From Paraburkholderia phenazinium (GTDB lineage: Bacteria > Pseudomonadota > Gammaproteobacteria > Burkholderiales > Burkholderiaceae): 64,000 nucleotides of DNA. The translations under genes were made by a program, and so were the position numbers. The stretch lies in NCBI RefSeq assembly GCF_900100735.1, contig NZ_FNCJ01000017.1:1-64000 (forward strand). Direction: 5' to 3'. Shown in pieces: positions 25,147-34,514 of this stretch. Below the pieces are notes generated by a model. That model ran no database searches. It was not told where the DNA came from and saw only the letters and a program-made list of their open reading frames with translations. Position 1 is the stretch's first letter. Every line of letters starts with the position of its first letter.

Positions 25147-26304
25147 ATGCTTAGCGACATCACTTCAGATCAGCACGATTCGACACAGTGCCGGCACTGT
25201 GGTGTGACACTAGCCGCCCGTTTGCCGTCCTGTCCTTCCTGTGGTGCGAACCAGCTCGATCCGCTCGGCTGGTATCCACCAGCCGCCGGGTCGGCCAATG
25301 CCCGGCTGGCTCCCCCGTCTGTTTCGAACGTGCCGCAGCTGGCGGCGCCCGCGGCGTGGCATACGCCGGCAGGGGCCGAGGACGATCGCTTTTATGCGAA
25401 GCACGATCCGTGGCGTGCGCCGAGGTCGTACCGTTGGGTCTGGATCGTGGTGTTGCTGGCCGTCGCGCTGCTGCCTCTCGCGCTGGCCGGCTATTTTGTG
25501 CTCCGGCCTGGCACGGAGGTGAACGTGGTGGCGCCGAAAGCGGTATTCGGCGCAGTCACGGCCCAACAGGCTGCGCCGTTGGTCGCCCCGCCTGCGCCGT
25601 CCAGGGCGCCTTCGGTAGCCGCAGTGAATCTGGCGCGCCCGGCGCACGTGCCCACTTCCGCGAGTTTGGTGGTGGCTGCGCAACCGCCTGTCGCGACACA
25701 GCCCGTCGCGAAGTTGAGCGCGCCGGCCATCAGCATGCCCAAGGCGACTGTGCCGAAGACGCTGGCCGTGCAGGGTGCCAGGGCGCCGGCTCCAGGACCA
25801 CAGGGCGCGATGGCGCAGAGTTCGCCTGCACAGGCGCAGGCTGGCGCCACAGCCAGGTCGCCGGCGTCGGCACCAGCCGCTTTAGCCAAACCTGCCGCGC
25901 CGCCGGTGGCACTATTCCCGCGGCCGGACGCATTGGCGAACCTGCAGAAGAACCTGCAAGGTGTGCGTGTGATGCTGCAGAAAAACAACCTCTCCGCGGC
26001 AGACGCACGGCTCGCCGCCGTCCTCGCCGTACAGCCGAAGAATCGCGACGCGCTCGCCATGCGCGCAGATTTGCAGGATCGGGAGCAGCAACGCGATGTG
26101 GCGCTCGATGTCGCACGCGGCTGCGAAAACATCGGCCGCTGGACCTGTGCGTGGCACAACGCCGGCAACGCGCTCGTGCTCGATTCGAGCAGTGCGGATG
26201 CGAAGCGCATCATCGCAAGGGCGATGTCTGAGGATCAGTCCAGCAAGGCGCCAGGGCCGGCGCCACAGGCCGAGCCAGTGCCCTCCGGCCCATACCATCA
26301 TTGA
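25147..26304 (+). CDS. Zinc-ribbon, single-helix, Ala/Pro-rich protein of unknown function
   Basis: A 385-aa protein with four parts: an N-terminal zinc ribbon with C15, C18, C29, C32 (CRHC...CPSC), one membrane helix at about residues 98-119, and a long Ala/Pro-rich low-complexity region (about 135-255). A C-terminal helical segment (about 260-365) with TPR-like look follows (VQPKNRDALAMRADLQDR, DVALDVARGCENIGRW). The zinc ribbon would face the cytoplasm and the C-terminus the periplasm. The ATG at 25147 has no strong ribosome-binding site. I recognise no family. It is convergent with the lytic transglycosylase operon, which makes a shared envelope-machine role conceivable. Confidence 0.65.
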   Translation: MLSDITSDQHDSTQCRHCGVTLAARLPSCPSCGANQLDPLGWYPPAAGSANARLAPPSVSNVPQLAAPAAWHTPAGAEDDRFYAKHDPWRAPRSYRWVWIVVLLAVALLPLALAGYFVLRPGTEVNVVAPKAVFGAVTAQQAAPLVAPPAPSRAPSVAAVNLARPAHVPTSASLVVAAQPPVATQPVAKLSAPAISMPKATVPKTLAVQGARAPAPGPQGAMAQSSPAQAQAGATARSPASAPAALAKPAAPPVALFPRPDALANLQKNLQGVRVMLQKNNLSAADARLAAVLAVQPKNRDALAMRADLQDREQQRDVALDVARGCENIGRWTCAWHNAGNALVLDSSSADAKRIIARAMSEDQSSKAPGPAPQAEPVPSGPYHH

Positions 26305-26429
26305 GTGAACGCAGGATTCCGAAACAATCGGGCGAAATGGAATGATTCCGGCGCAGGAACACCCAGCGGGTGTCCATGCCGCCGGACAGCTCGGCGCTGG
26401 CGTTGCCGCTCGCTACCCGAAGCCAGTGC

Positions 26430-26933
26430 TTATGGCGAAGCCGAAGCGACCTGCAATTCGCCCCACGTCACGAGGATTTTCTGAATGCTGCGCGCGTAGG
26501 CGTCGCGCAGTTTGGGCGATTCCGAGTGGTAGGCGCCGATGGCGCGCCAGGTGTTGCCGTACTTCACCATCTTCTGCTTCAGGAGCCACGCTGCCACATA
26601 GACGTTCACGCATGGATCGGTGAGCGCGCGGTGGGGCACGCCCTGGCGGGCCAGATCGCCGAAGTGGATGGAGTTGATCTGCAACTGGCCCACATCGATC
26701 GAGCCGTTGGCATTGCGGTTGACCGCAGCGGCGTCGCCCTTCGATTCGAACCACGCGACGGCGCGCAGCACAGACGGGTTGACACCCTGGTAAGCGGCCG
26801 CCTCGTTAAAGCAATCGTCCGCGTGCGCTGCGCCGCAAAGCAGCGCCAGCGCGAATGCTGCAAACCCATGCCACAGGGCATGGCTGCGATGACGGCGCGC
26901 GGGCGCCGCGGCGATAAGGTGTGAGTTGGACAC
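26430..26933 (-). CDS. Lytic transglycosylase, SLT domain, secreted
   Basis: A 167-aa protein with an N-terminal hydrophobic secretion signal ending near AHA and an SLT-type lysozyme-like domain. The catalytic Glu is in VAWFESKGD and the IDVGQLQINSIHF block is intact. This IagB/BfpH/VirB1-like size class cuts peptidoglycan strands to make room for secretion or pilus machines. The start is a GTG at 26933, chosen because GGAGG lies 8 nt upstream. It is last in a minus-strand set with a secreted orphan and a lipoprotein. Confidence 0.85.
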   Translation of the reverse strand: MSNSHLIAAAPARRHRSHALWHGFAAFALALLCGAAHADDCFNEAAAYQGVNPSVLRAVAWFESKGDAAAVNRNANGSIDVGQLQINSIHFGDLARQGVPHRALTDPCVNVYVAAWLLKQKMVKYGNTWRAIGAYHSESPKLRDAYARSIQKILVTWGELQVASASP

Positions 26934-27028
26934 GAGTCATGCCTCCGCGTGCTTGCGTGTTCGCGATCACGCCCAGTCTCCATGGGCGTTCGCGGGTAAA
27001 AGGGGACTGCAGGAACCAAGTGCGGGAA

Positions 27029-27427
27029 CTAAGGGAGCTGCGCGACTCGCTGCACTGACGGCTCGTGCGCGGCATACCTGGCCAACGCGAGATCGAGCTG
27101 CTTTTCGATGCCGCCGAGATAAGCGCGCGATGCATCGGACACCACCATGTGCGCGGCCGGCGTCACGCACTTGCGTTCCTGCACGCGGGCCTTCTTTTTC
27201 CTCTGCGCGGGTTTGCTGGTGGGTAGCGGATCCTCGTCGTCATCGCTCGCCGGCGGCAGCATGGCGAGACTCGGCAGGGGCGGATAGACCTTGTCCGACG
27301 CGGCAGGTGCGGCGGGCATGACTAGCGCGGTCGCAGGGGCGGCCGGTTGGGGTGCGCTGGCGGGCTGGCCTGCGAACGCAGACGTCGCCAGCAGCAGGCT
27401 CGTTGCCAGTACGGGTAGGCGATACAT
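27029..27427 (-). CDS. Secreted orphan protein with signal peptide, 132 aa
   Basis: A 132-aa exported protein starting MYRLPVLATSLLLATSAFAGQ (signal cleavage about residue 20). An Ala/Pro-rich stretch, an acidic DDDED patch, a basic RKKKAR segment and a C-terminal helical part (GGIEKQLDLALARYAAHEP) follow. No family recognised. AAGGA precedes the ATG. It follows the lipoprotein gene by 13 bp and precedes the transglycosylase by 95 bp, so all three are probably one operon. Confidence 0.68.
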   Translation of the reverse strand: MYRLPVLATSLLLATSAFAGQPASAPQPAAPATALVMPAAPAASDKVYPPLPSLAMLPPASDDDEDPLPTSKPAQRKKKARVQERKCVTPAAHMVVSDASRAYLGGIEKQLDLALARYAAHEPSVQRVAQLP

Positions 27428-27440
27428 AGACTCGGCTTCC

Positions 27441-27806
27441 TTATGGCGTTGGCTTGATCGACACGCTATACGGCTGGTTCGCACCGGCCGTCTGGTTGTC
27501 GAGACTCAGTTTCGCTGCGTGTTGTGCAGGCACGCCGCGCCAGATGGCCTGGTTGAGGTACGGCAAGTCCTGGCCGAGAGCGGTCACGAGAATCGTGGTG
27601 GGCTGCTTCTGCGCCGCCGCCAGCGTACCCAGCTTGGTGAGTACGGCGGTCAATTGCGGATCGCGTGCGCCGAGCGCATCCGGCGGAATCGTGAAGCTCA
27701 TGATGTCGGTCGAGACCGGCGGCTTCTCCGACGTCGTGGTGCTCGCCGGCATTTGCGCGCATCCGGCCAGGGCGAGGAGGGCGATGATAAACAACAGCTG
27801 CTTCAC
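27441..27806 (-). CDS. Lipoprotein, 121 aa
   Basis: A 121-aa lipoprotein: signal MKQLLFIIALLALAGCAQMP with lipobox LAGC (Cys15). The mature part contains DILVTALGQDLPYLNQAIW-like character (ILVTALGQDLPYLNQAIWRG). I do not recognise its family. A GGGAGCAACTT stretch precedes the ATG. First gene of the putative three-gene operon with the secreted orphan and the lytic transglycosylase; similar lipoprotein and transglycosylase pairings occur in pilus or secretion clusters. Confidence 0.75.
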   Translation of the reverse strand: MKQLLFIIALLALAGCAQMPASTTTSEKPPVSTDIMSFTIPPDALGARDPQLTAVLTKLGTLAAAQKQPTTILVTALGQDLPYLNQAIWRGVPAQHAAKLSLDNQTAGANQPYSVSIKPTP

Positions 27807-27880
27807 AAGTTGCTCCCTTAAGTGTCATCGACGCTGTGAACGCGTTTTCGGCAGGCGGAAGGGGGAACTTGATATGCAAA

Positions 27881-27896
27881 ACGCAAACGTTTGGCA
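27881..27896. promoter_or_regulatory. LacI/PurR-type operator candidate
   Basis: ACGCAAACGTTTGGCA closely matches the PurR/LacI-family operator pattern (ACGCAAACGTTT core). It lies in the 307-bp spacer between the divergent lipoprotein operon (start 27806) and the cupin gene (start 28114). The central 8-mer AAACGTTT also appears twice at 46768-46791. No LacI-family gene is in the window. Confidence 0.4.
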
Positions 27897-28113
27897 AAAA
27901 AGAAAACGTATCTCAATATTGGTCGCAAGACGCGCATCAATGGCTTTTCTGCGTCCGTCCGGAAGTGAAGTTGCCCCGCACGATCGTGCGGCCTGGAGCT
28001 CGCTTTTCATCTGATGATTGGTGATGGCGCACGGCCCGGAAAGATCAGACAATAGCCGCCAGTCAATCGGCGTACACGCAACGGTTTTGACTCATCCCGG
28101 GAGCAGACGAGAC

Positions 28114-28620
28114 ATGAACGACAAGGTCAAAGAGCTGGCGGCAAAGCTGATCCGAAATTTCAACGACGCCGAGTTGGCTTCCGAAGTGCGGCCGCCGCTG
28201 TACGACACGATGTGCACGCGGCTCGCCGCGGGCACGGCGGCCACGAAACTCGGCGCGTCGATCGATATCGTCGCGGCGGGCAAGCGCTCGTGCCCCTATC
28301 ACTTTCATTACGCGCAGGAAGAGATGTTCGTGATTCTCGAGGGCGAGGGCACCTTGCGGGTCGCCGGGGAACTGCTGCCGATCCGCGGCGGCGATGTGAT
28401 CTTTATTCCGCCCGGTCCGGACTACCCGCATCAGCTCATCAACTCTTCGTCTGCGCCTCTGAAGTACCTGTCCATCAGCACCCGCGACGACCCCGAGGTG
28501 GTCGAGTATCCCGATTCGGACAAGTACCAGGCCATCGTGCGCGACAATGCAAGCAGCCGGGTCTTCGCGGCGATACAACGCAAAGAGAATTCACTCGATT
28601 ACTGGGACACCGAGCCTTGA
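28114..28620 (+). CDS. Cupin-domain protein
   Basis: A 168-aa protein with a full cupin_2 barrel. Motif 1 is CPYHFHYAQEEMFVILEGEG with metal ligands H, H, E, and motif 2 is PGPDYPHQLIN. Such proteins bind a metal and act as small enzymes or sugar-binding sensors; the role here is unknown. ATG 28114 follows GGGAGCAGACGAGAC. It is followed by a GNAT gene 137 bp later in the same direction. Confidence 0.85.
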   Translation: MNDKVKELAAKLIRNFNDAELASEVRPPLYDTMCTRLAAGTAATKLGASIDIVAAGKRSCPYHFHYAQEEMFVILEGEGTLRVAGELLPIRGGDVIFIPPGPDYPHQLINSSSAPLKYLSISTRDDPEVVEYPDSDKYQAIVRDNASSRVFAAIQRKENSLDYWDTEP

Positions 28621-28757
28621 TCATGACGGCGACTTGAACGGGTGCAGCGCTGCGGATAATTTTGAACACGGCAACGTGACGCCTCGCTCGCAGATAGAAT
28701 GCCGCGTCCGCACCATCCTCGCGGACCAACAAGACGTTCCGCGACAGGAGTGCCGCC

Positions 28758-29228
28758 GTGAATCCAGAGTACGTGGTCAGAAAGGCGCGGCCTGCCGATC
28801 TCCCGATGGTCTACAAGGGCGAGCTGAATTACATTCAGACGATCGAGCCCGAGCATGAGCAGCGCTGGAAAGACGCGATGCACTCGCATCTGCGGCAATG
28901 GACCGGTGCGCTCGAGCGCATGTCTGTCGTCGACCAGGACGGCGTGCCGGTTGGATACTGCTTCTGGGAAAACATCGACGGCGCCGCGTGTCTCGCATCG
29001 ATTCACGTCGTGCCCGAACTGCGTCAACGCGGCTTGGGCCGGCTACTGCTCAATCACTATATGGACGATGCCCGCGCGCAAGGTTTCGCGAGGCTGACCT
29101 TGAATGTGTTCCGCGGCAACCCCGCCCAGTTTCTCTATGAGTCAGCCGGGTTTCAATGCGTGAGCAAGGGCGCGGAATATCTCGACTATGAGTATCCCGA
29201 GGTCGTGGCAACGCCACCCACACCTTAG
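28758..29228 (+). CDS. GNAT-family N-acetyltransferase
   Basis: A 156-aa GNAT acetyltransferase. The acetyl-CoA binding motif is LRQRGLGRLLLNHYMDDARA, with a following LNVFRGNPAQFLYESAGF that matches motif B. It transfers an acetyl group from acetyl-CoA to an amine in the cytoplasm; substrate unknown. GTG start at 28758 with AGGAG 7 nt upstream. Confidence 0.85.
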   Translation: MNPEYVVRKARPADLPMVYKGELNYIQTIEPEHEQRWKDAMHSHLRQWTGALERMSVVDQDGVPVGYCFWENIDGAACLASIHVVPELRQRGLGRLLLNHYMDDARAQGFARLTLNVFRGNPAQFLYESAGFQCVSKGAEYLDYEYPEVVATPPTP

Positions 29229-29375
29229 CGCGAAGGCTCGAATCATGCGTTTTGAATCGTGCGCCGCGCCGCACGGCGGCACCGCCATGGCGCATCGAAC
29301 CGGACCTCTATGACATTTATCGCAAGCCTTGCAGACGAGGAATAGAATTGGGGCCCCGCGTTAAGGAAACCACCC

Positions 29376-31439
29376 ATGTCCCTCTCGCAAGAAGCCAATC
29401 CTCTACTCGAGGACTGGCATACACCCTACGGCTTACCGCCGTTCGACCGGATCCGCCCCGAGCATTTCACCCCTGCATTCGATGCCGCGATGCTTGCGCA
29501 TCAGCGCGAGATCGACGCCATTGCGGCTAACCCTGAGGCGCCGACGTTCGGCAATTCGGTGGCGGCGCTCGATGCGTGCGGCCAGTTGCTGCGCCGCATC
29601 CAGATGCTCTTTGAAAACCTCTCACTCAGCGAAACTTCGCCGGCCTTGCAGGCAATCGAGCGCGAGATGGCGCCGCGTGTTGCGGCGCACGAAAGCGCGA
29701 TTTACCAGAACGCAGCGTTGTTCGCGCGGCTGCATGCGCTGTACGAGCGGCGCACCAGTCTCGGTTTGACCGCTGAGCAAGTGCGTTTGCTGGAGCGCTT
29801 CCATCTGGACTTCGAGCGGGCCGGTGCGACGCTCGGCGCGCAGGACAAGGCCCGCTTCGCCGCGATCGTCGAGGAACTGGCGGCGCTGTCTACGCAGTTT
29901 GCCCAGAACGTCCTCGCCGACGAAGCGTCGTTCGCCTTGACGCTTGCCACGCCCGACGAGCGTGCCGGCCTGCCGTCGTTCCTGCTCGACGCTGCCTTGC
30001 AGGCGGGACGCGAGCGTGGGTTGCCGGAAGGCACCTACGTCATCACGTTGTCGCCGTCGCTGGCCGAGCCCTTCCTGACGTTCTCCGAGCGGCGCGACCT
30101 GCGTGAGCAGGTCTGGCGCGCGCGCGGCGAACGCGGCGCTCATCCGGGCGAGCACGACAACCGCCCGGTCGCTTCCAGGATGGTGGCATTGCGGCAGGAG
30201 CAGGCGGCACTGCTGGGCTATGCGACGTATGCCGACTACAAGCTGGCCGATCGCATGGCGCCTTCGGTCGAGGCCGTTGATGAACTGCTGCAGCGCGCCT
30301 GGAAGCCGGCCATCGAAATGGCGAAGCACGACCGCGAACGCCTGAGCGCGCTGGCGGCCGAGCTCGGCCAACCGACGCCGATCGCCGCCTGGGACTGGCG
30401 TTATCTGGCGGAGAAAGTGCGGCAGAAGAGTTTTGCCATCGACAATGCCCAGGTCAAGCCGTACTTCTCGCTCGACGCAATGCAGGCCGCGATGTTCGAT
30501 TGCGCCGCGCGGCTCTTCGGCGTGCGTTTCAAGGAACGTCACGGCATTGCGCTCTATCACCCCGACGCACGTCTGTGGGAAGTGATGGACTCCGAAGGAA
30601 AATTGATCGGCGTGTTCATTGGCGACAACTTCGCGCGTCAGACCAAACGCAGCGGCGCGTGGATGAGCATCCTGCGCTCGCAGTCGGGTCGCAACGGCGG
30701 CACCTTGCCGATCGTGCTGAACAACAACAACTTCGCGAAGGGTTCGCCGACGCTGCTGAGCTTCGACGATATCCGCACGCTGTTCCACGAGTTCGGTCAT
30801 GGGTTGCACGGTCTGATGTCGAACGTGCAGTACGAGCGGCTGGCCGGCACCAATGTGTTGTCGGACTTCGTCGAACTGCCGTCGCAGTTGTTCGAGAACT
30901 GGGCGCAGGAGCGTGAGGTGCTGTTGCGTCACGCACGCCACGTCGAAACCGGCGAGGCGATTCCGGTGGAACTGCTCGAACGTCTGGATGCGGCGAGCCG
31001 TTTCGATCAGGCCTTCACGACGGTGAAGTATGTCGGTCCTGCCTTGATCGACATGGCCCTGCACGCGCGTACCGACAGGACGCCGGTGGATATCGCGCAG
31101 TTCCAGGCGGAACAGGCGGCAAAGCTCGGCGTGCCTGACGATATCGGCATGCGTCATTACCTGCCGCATTTCCAGCATCTGTTCTCGGGTGACGGCTACG
31201 CGGCGGGCTATTACGTCTATATGTGGGCCGAGGTGCTGGAAGCGGACGGTTACGCCGCCTTCAAGGAGGCCGGCGATCCGTTCGACCGCGCCACCGCCGA
31301 GCGTTTGTTGAAGTGGATCTACAGCGTGGGCAATTCGATCGATCCGGCGACGGCCTTCAGGACCTTCCGCGGTCGTGAGCCGGCGGTCGAGCCGATGCTG
31401 GAGAAGCGCGGCTTGCTGGCAACGCCTGCACACGGCTGA
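29376..31439 (+). CDS. M3-family zinc oligopeptidase (PrlC/Dcp-like)
   Basis: A 687-aa M3 metallopeptidase, close to the usual length for oligopeptidase A and peptidyl-dipeptidase Dcp. The zinc motif is H471-E-F-G-H475, with the third ligand downstream. PFDRIRPEHF near the N-terminus leans towards the Dcp-like branch, but the two cannot be separated securely by eye. It trims short peptides in the cytoplasm, including signal-peptide fragments. AAGGA precedes the ATG. A hairpin follows the stop. Confidence 0.9.
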   Translation: MSLSQEANPLLEDWHTPYGLPPFDRIRPEHFTPAFDAAMLAHQREIDAIAANPEAPTFGNSVAALDACGQLLRRIQMLFENLSLSETSPALQAIEREMAPRVAAHESAIYQNAALFARLHALYERRTSLGLTAEQVRLLERFHLDFERAGATLGAQDKARFAAIVEELAALSTQFAQNVLADEASFALTLATPDERAGLPSFLLDAALQAGRERGLPEGTYVITLSPSLAEPFLTFSERRDLREQVWRARGERGAHPGEHDNRPVASRMVALRQEQAALLGYATYADYKLADRMAPSVEAVDELLQRAWKPAIEMAKHDRERLSALAAELGQPTPIAAWDWRYLAEKVRQKSFAIDNAQVKPYFSLDAMQAAMFDCAARLFGVRFKERHGIALYHPDARLWEVMDSEGKLIGVFIGDNFARQTKRSGAWMSILRSQSGRNGGTLPIVLNNNNFAKGSPTLLSFDDIRTLFHEFGHGLHGLMSNVQYERLAGTNVLSDFVELPSQLFENWAQEREVLLRHARHVETGEAIPVELLERLDAASRFDQAFTTVKYVGPALIDMALHARTDRTPVDIAQFQAEQAAKLGVPDDIGMRHYLPHFQHLFSGDGYAAGYYVYMWAEVLEADGYAAFKEAGDPFDRATAERLLKWIYSVGNSIDPATAFRTFRGREPAVEPMLEKRGLLATPAHG

Positions 31440-31466
31440 TTCGTGCAGTAGTTGAAGGCTAGACTC

Positions 31467-31498
31467 CTGCCGGGCGCATGTACCTATGCGCCCGGCAG
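31467..31498 (+). terminator. Hairpin downstream of the M3 peptidase
   Basis: Perfect 13-bp arms (c31467-t31479 with a31486-g31498, gcgcat...atgcgc at the loop) enclose a 6-nt loop, 28 bp after the peptidase stop. There is no U-run, so it may be a stabilising rather than an intrinsic terminator hairpin. Confidence 0.6.
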
Positions 31499-32134
31499 AG
31501 CAGCGGCGCTGCGTCCCGCAACTTCACGTCCTAAGCCTACAGTCCTCACATAGACCGGGTACTCCGCCACTCGAACGCGGTGCCGCGTTTCCCTGACCTC
31601 GCGTCGTCAAACCTGCACGGCGAAATTTGTCGTGTTCCAATTCGTACCCCGTCTGATCCTTTCAGTCTGGCACGGGCCGTTGCCGATGCCCGCGGCAATG
31701 GATCCGACTCGGATTGCTCGCGCCGTCAGCAAGGATATGTTTCAGCGCTTGACGAACTGCCGGTGTCGGCGGCAAGTCGGCTGGTCGGGGCCCGGCTGGG
31801 CCCGTGGTGCGGGCAGCCCGCGCTGGCGTGCCCACGCGCCGAGCCCCGCCACACGGCGCTTTCAGCCGGTGGCGCCGGGGAATGGGCCGGCCGGAAACTG
31901 GCCCAAAGCCCACCGGATTGCGGCCGCGGAATCCACCCGAATCCCGGCACGGATGTCAAGCTCCGGAAGCGTATTCTGGTAAACACGCCTATACTCTCGG
32001 GCGCGCCTTAAAAGTCGTACCTTGGGCCGCGCTGCAGTCCGGTGCGTATTTGTCCGCTGTCTCTTACTGTGCAACCTCGTTGGCTCAGCGCCACCAACGC
32101 TCTGTCTTTCATTTCATCACGCAAAGCATCAGAT
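31499..32134. other. Long non-coding spacer before isocitrate dehydrogenase
   Basis: A 636-bp gap between the peptidase hairpin and the icd start. Frames here have atypical composition and no ribosome-binding site. TATACT (31990-31995) could be a -10 box of an icd promoter, but no good -35 partner was found. A regulatory leader is possible but unproven. Confidence 0.5.
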
Positions 32135-34363
32135 ATGTCTACATCGCCGAAGATCATCTACACCCTTACCGACGAAGCGCCGGCTCTGGCAACTTACTCG
32201 CTGCTGCCGATCGTGAAGGCTTTCACGCGCTCATCGGACGTCGCCGTCGAAACACGCGACATTTCGCTGGCCGGACGCATCATTTCCGCGTTCCCGGACT
32301 ATCTGACTGCGGAGCAAAAGGGGTCTGACGATCTCGCCGAACTGGGTGCACTGACCACCCGTGCGGAAGCCAACATCATCAAGCTGCCGAATATCAGCGC
32401 CTCGGTGCCGCAACTGAAGGCCGCGATCGGCGAACTGCGCGACCTGGGCTACAAGCTGCCGTCCTACCCGGACGTCGCTACGACCGACGAAGAGAGAGAC
32501 GTCAAGGCACGCTACGACAAGATCAAGGGCAGCGCCGTAAACCCGGTGCTGCGTGAGGGCAATTCGGACCGCCGCGCGCCGCTGTCGGTCAAGAACTACG
32601 CCCGCAAGCATCCGCACAAAATGGGTGCATGGACCGCGGACTCGAAGTCGCACGTCGCGCATATGAGCGGCGGCGATTTCTACGGCAGCGAAAAATCCGC
32701 GCTGATCGGCGCAGCCGGCAGCGTCAAGATCGAACTGACGGCCGCCGACGGCAGCAAGACGGTCCTGAAAGAAAAGACGGCAGTGAAGGCCGGCGAAATC
32801 ATCGACGCCTCGGTGCTCAGCAAGAAGGCACTGAGCAGCTTCATCGAAGCGCAGATCGCCGATGCGAAGGCCAACAACGTGCTGTTCTCGGTGCACCTGA
32901 AGGCCACCATGATGAAGGTCTCGGACCCGGTCATCTTCGGTATCGTGGTCTCGGTGTTCTACAAGGATGTGCTGACCAAGCATGCGGACGCGCTGGCCAA
33001 GGTCGGCTTCAATCCGAACAACGGTATCGGCGACCTGTATGCGCGCCTGAAGGATCTGCCGGAGCAAACGCGCGAAGCGATCGAAGCCGACATGAAGGAC
33101 CAGTACGCACAGCGCCCGCATCTGGCGATGGTCAACTCGGACAAGGGCATCACCAGCCTGCACGTGCCGAGCGACGTGATCGTCGACGCGTCGATGCCCG
33201 CCATGATCCGCGAGTCCGGCAAGATGTGGGGCGCCGACGGCGCACTGCACGACGCCAAGGCCGTGATCCCGGACCGTTGCTACGCAGGCGTGTACCAGGC
33301 TGTGATCGAAGACTGCAAGAAGCACGGTGCGTTCGATCCGGTCACGATGGGCAGCGTGCCGAACGTCGGCCTGATGGCGCAAGCCGCTGAAGAATACGGT
33401 TCACACGACAAGACGTTCCAGATCAAGGCGAACGGTGTGGTCCGCGTGAGCGATGAAGCCGGCAACGTGCTGCTCGAGCAGAATGTCGAAGCAGGCGACA
33501 TCTGGCGCATGTGCCAGACCAAGGACGCGCCGGTGCAGGACTGGGTCAAGCTGGCCGTGAACCGCGCCCGCGCGACCAACACGCCGGCAGTGTTCTGGCT
33601 GGATGCGGCTCGTGCGCACGACGCCCAGATCATCAAGAAGGTCGAGCAGTACCTGAAGGACCACGACACGAACGGTCTGGATATCCGCGTCATGACGCCG
33701 GTCGAAGCGACGAAGTTCTCGATCGAACGCATTCGTGCCGGCAAGGACACGATCTCGGTCACCGGCAACGTGCTGCGCGACTACCTGACCGACCTGTTCC
33801 CGATCATGGAACTGGGCACCAGCGCGAAGATGCTGTCGATCGTTCCGCTGATGGAAGGCGGTGGCCTGTTCGAAACGGGTGCGGGCGGTTCGGCGCCGAA
33901 GCACGTTCAGCAACTGGTGGAAGAAGGCTTCCTGCGTTGGGACTCGCTGGGTGAATTCCTCGCGTTGGCCGCTTCGCTCGAACATCTGAGCAACGCGTAC
34001 CACAACCCGAAGGCACAGGTGCTGGCCAAGACGCTCGACCAGGCAACCGGCAAGTTCCTCGACAACGACAAGTCGCCGGCACGCAAGGTTGGCGGTATCG
34101 ACAATCGCGGCAGCCACTTCTATCTGGCGATGTACTGGGCCGAGGCGCTGGCTGCGCAAACCGAAGACGCTGCCTTGCAGGCGCAGTTCGCCCCTGTGGC
34201 GAAGGCGATGGCCGACAACGAAGCGAAGATCATCGAAGAGCTGGCTGCAGCGCAAGGCAAGCCGGTGGATATCGGCGGTTACTACCGTCCGAACGTCGAT
34301 CTGACCAGCAAGGCCATGCGTCCGAGCGCCACGCTCAACAAGATCGTGGACTCGGTTGCGTAA
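32135..34363 (+). CDS. icd: Monomeric NADP-dependent isocitrate dehydrogenase
   Basis: A 742-aa protein of the monomeric (IDH-II) type, starting MSTSPKIIYTLTDEAPALAT. It carries the family blocks NSDRRAPLSVKNYARKHPHKMG, HLKATMMKVSDPVIFG and GGSAPKHVQQ. It oxidises isocitrate to 2-oxoglutarate with NADP+ in the TCA cycle. The homodimeric IDH shares no such architecture, so the call is clear; no dimeric icd is in the window. ATG 32135 was chosen for the family start, although no strong ribosome-binding site is visible. A hairpin follows. Confidence 0.96.
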   Translation: MSTSPKIIYTLTDEAPALATYSLLPIVKAFTRSSDVAVETRDISLAGRIISAFPDYLTAEQKGSDDLAELGALTTRAEANIIKLPNISASVPQLKAAIGELRDLGYKLPSYPDVATTDEERDVKARYDKIKGSAVNPVLREGNSDRRAPLSVKNYARKHPHKMGAWTADSKSHVAHMSGGDFYGSEKSALIGAAGSVKIELTAADGSKTVLKEKTAVKAGEIIDASVLSKKALSSFIEAQIADAKANNVLFSVHLKATMMKVSDPVIFGIVVSVFYKDVLTKHADALAKVGFNPNNGIGDLYARLKDLPEQTREAIEADMKDQYAQRPHLAMVNSDKGITSLHVPSDVIVDASMPAMIRESGKMWGADGALHDAKAVIPDRCYAGVYQAVIEDCKKHGAFDPVTMGSVPNVGLMAQAAEEYGSHDKTFQIKANGVVRVSDEAGNVLLEQNVEAGDIWRMCQTKDAPVQDWVKLAVNRARATNTPAVFWLDAARAHDAQIIKKVEQYLKDHDTNGLDIRVMTPVEATKFSIERIRAGKDTISVTGNVLRDYLTDLFPIMELGTSAKMLSIVPLMEGGGLFETGAGGSAPKHVQQLVEEGFLRWDSLGEFLALAASLEHLSNAYHNPKAQVLAKTLDQATGKFLDNDKSPARKVGGIDNRGSHFYLAMYWAEALAAQTEDAALQAQFAPVAKAMADNEAKIIEELAAAQGKPVDIGGYYRPNVDLTSKAMRPSATLNKIVDSVA

Positions 34364-34412
34364 GCCAAGTTAGAAGCTAGCTGGAAGTTACAGGTAGCAT
34401 GAGGTAGTACAT

Positions 34413-34471
34413 GCGGCGGGCGGGCTGTGCGGTAGCGTCAATCATGACGTGCCGTGCAGTCCGCCCGCTGC
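34413..34471 (+). terminator. Long-stem hairpin downstream of icd
   Basis: A 15-bp stem (34413-34427 with 34457-34471, two G-U wobbles) 50 bp after the icd stop. It lies between icd and a convergent orphan gene and is a plausible bidirectional terminator. Confidence 0.5.
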
Positions 34472-34514
34472 GCTTTGGCGGGCTGGTCAACGTGTCCCGC
34501 TTTAGGCGCTCAGC

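Noticed and set aside
31580..32011. A 143-aa frame before icd
   Set aside because: Proline/arginine-rich composition, no ribosome-binding site and no resemblance to a known family; the spacer is more likely non-coding.
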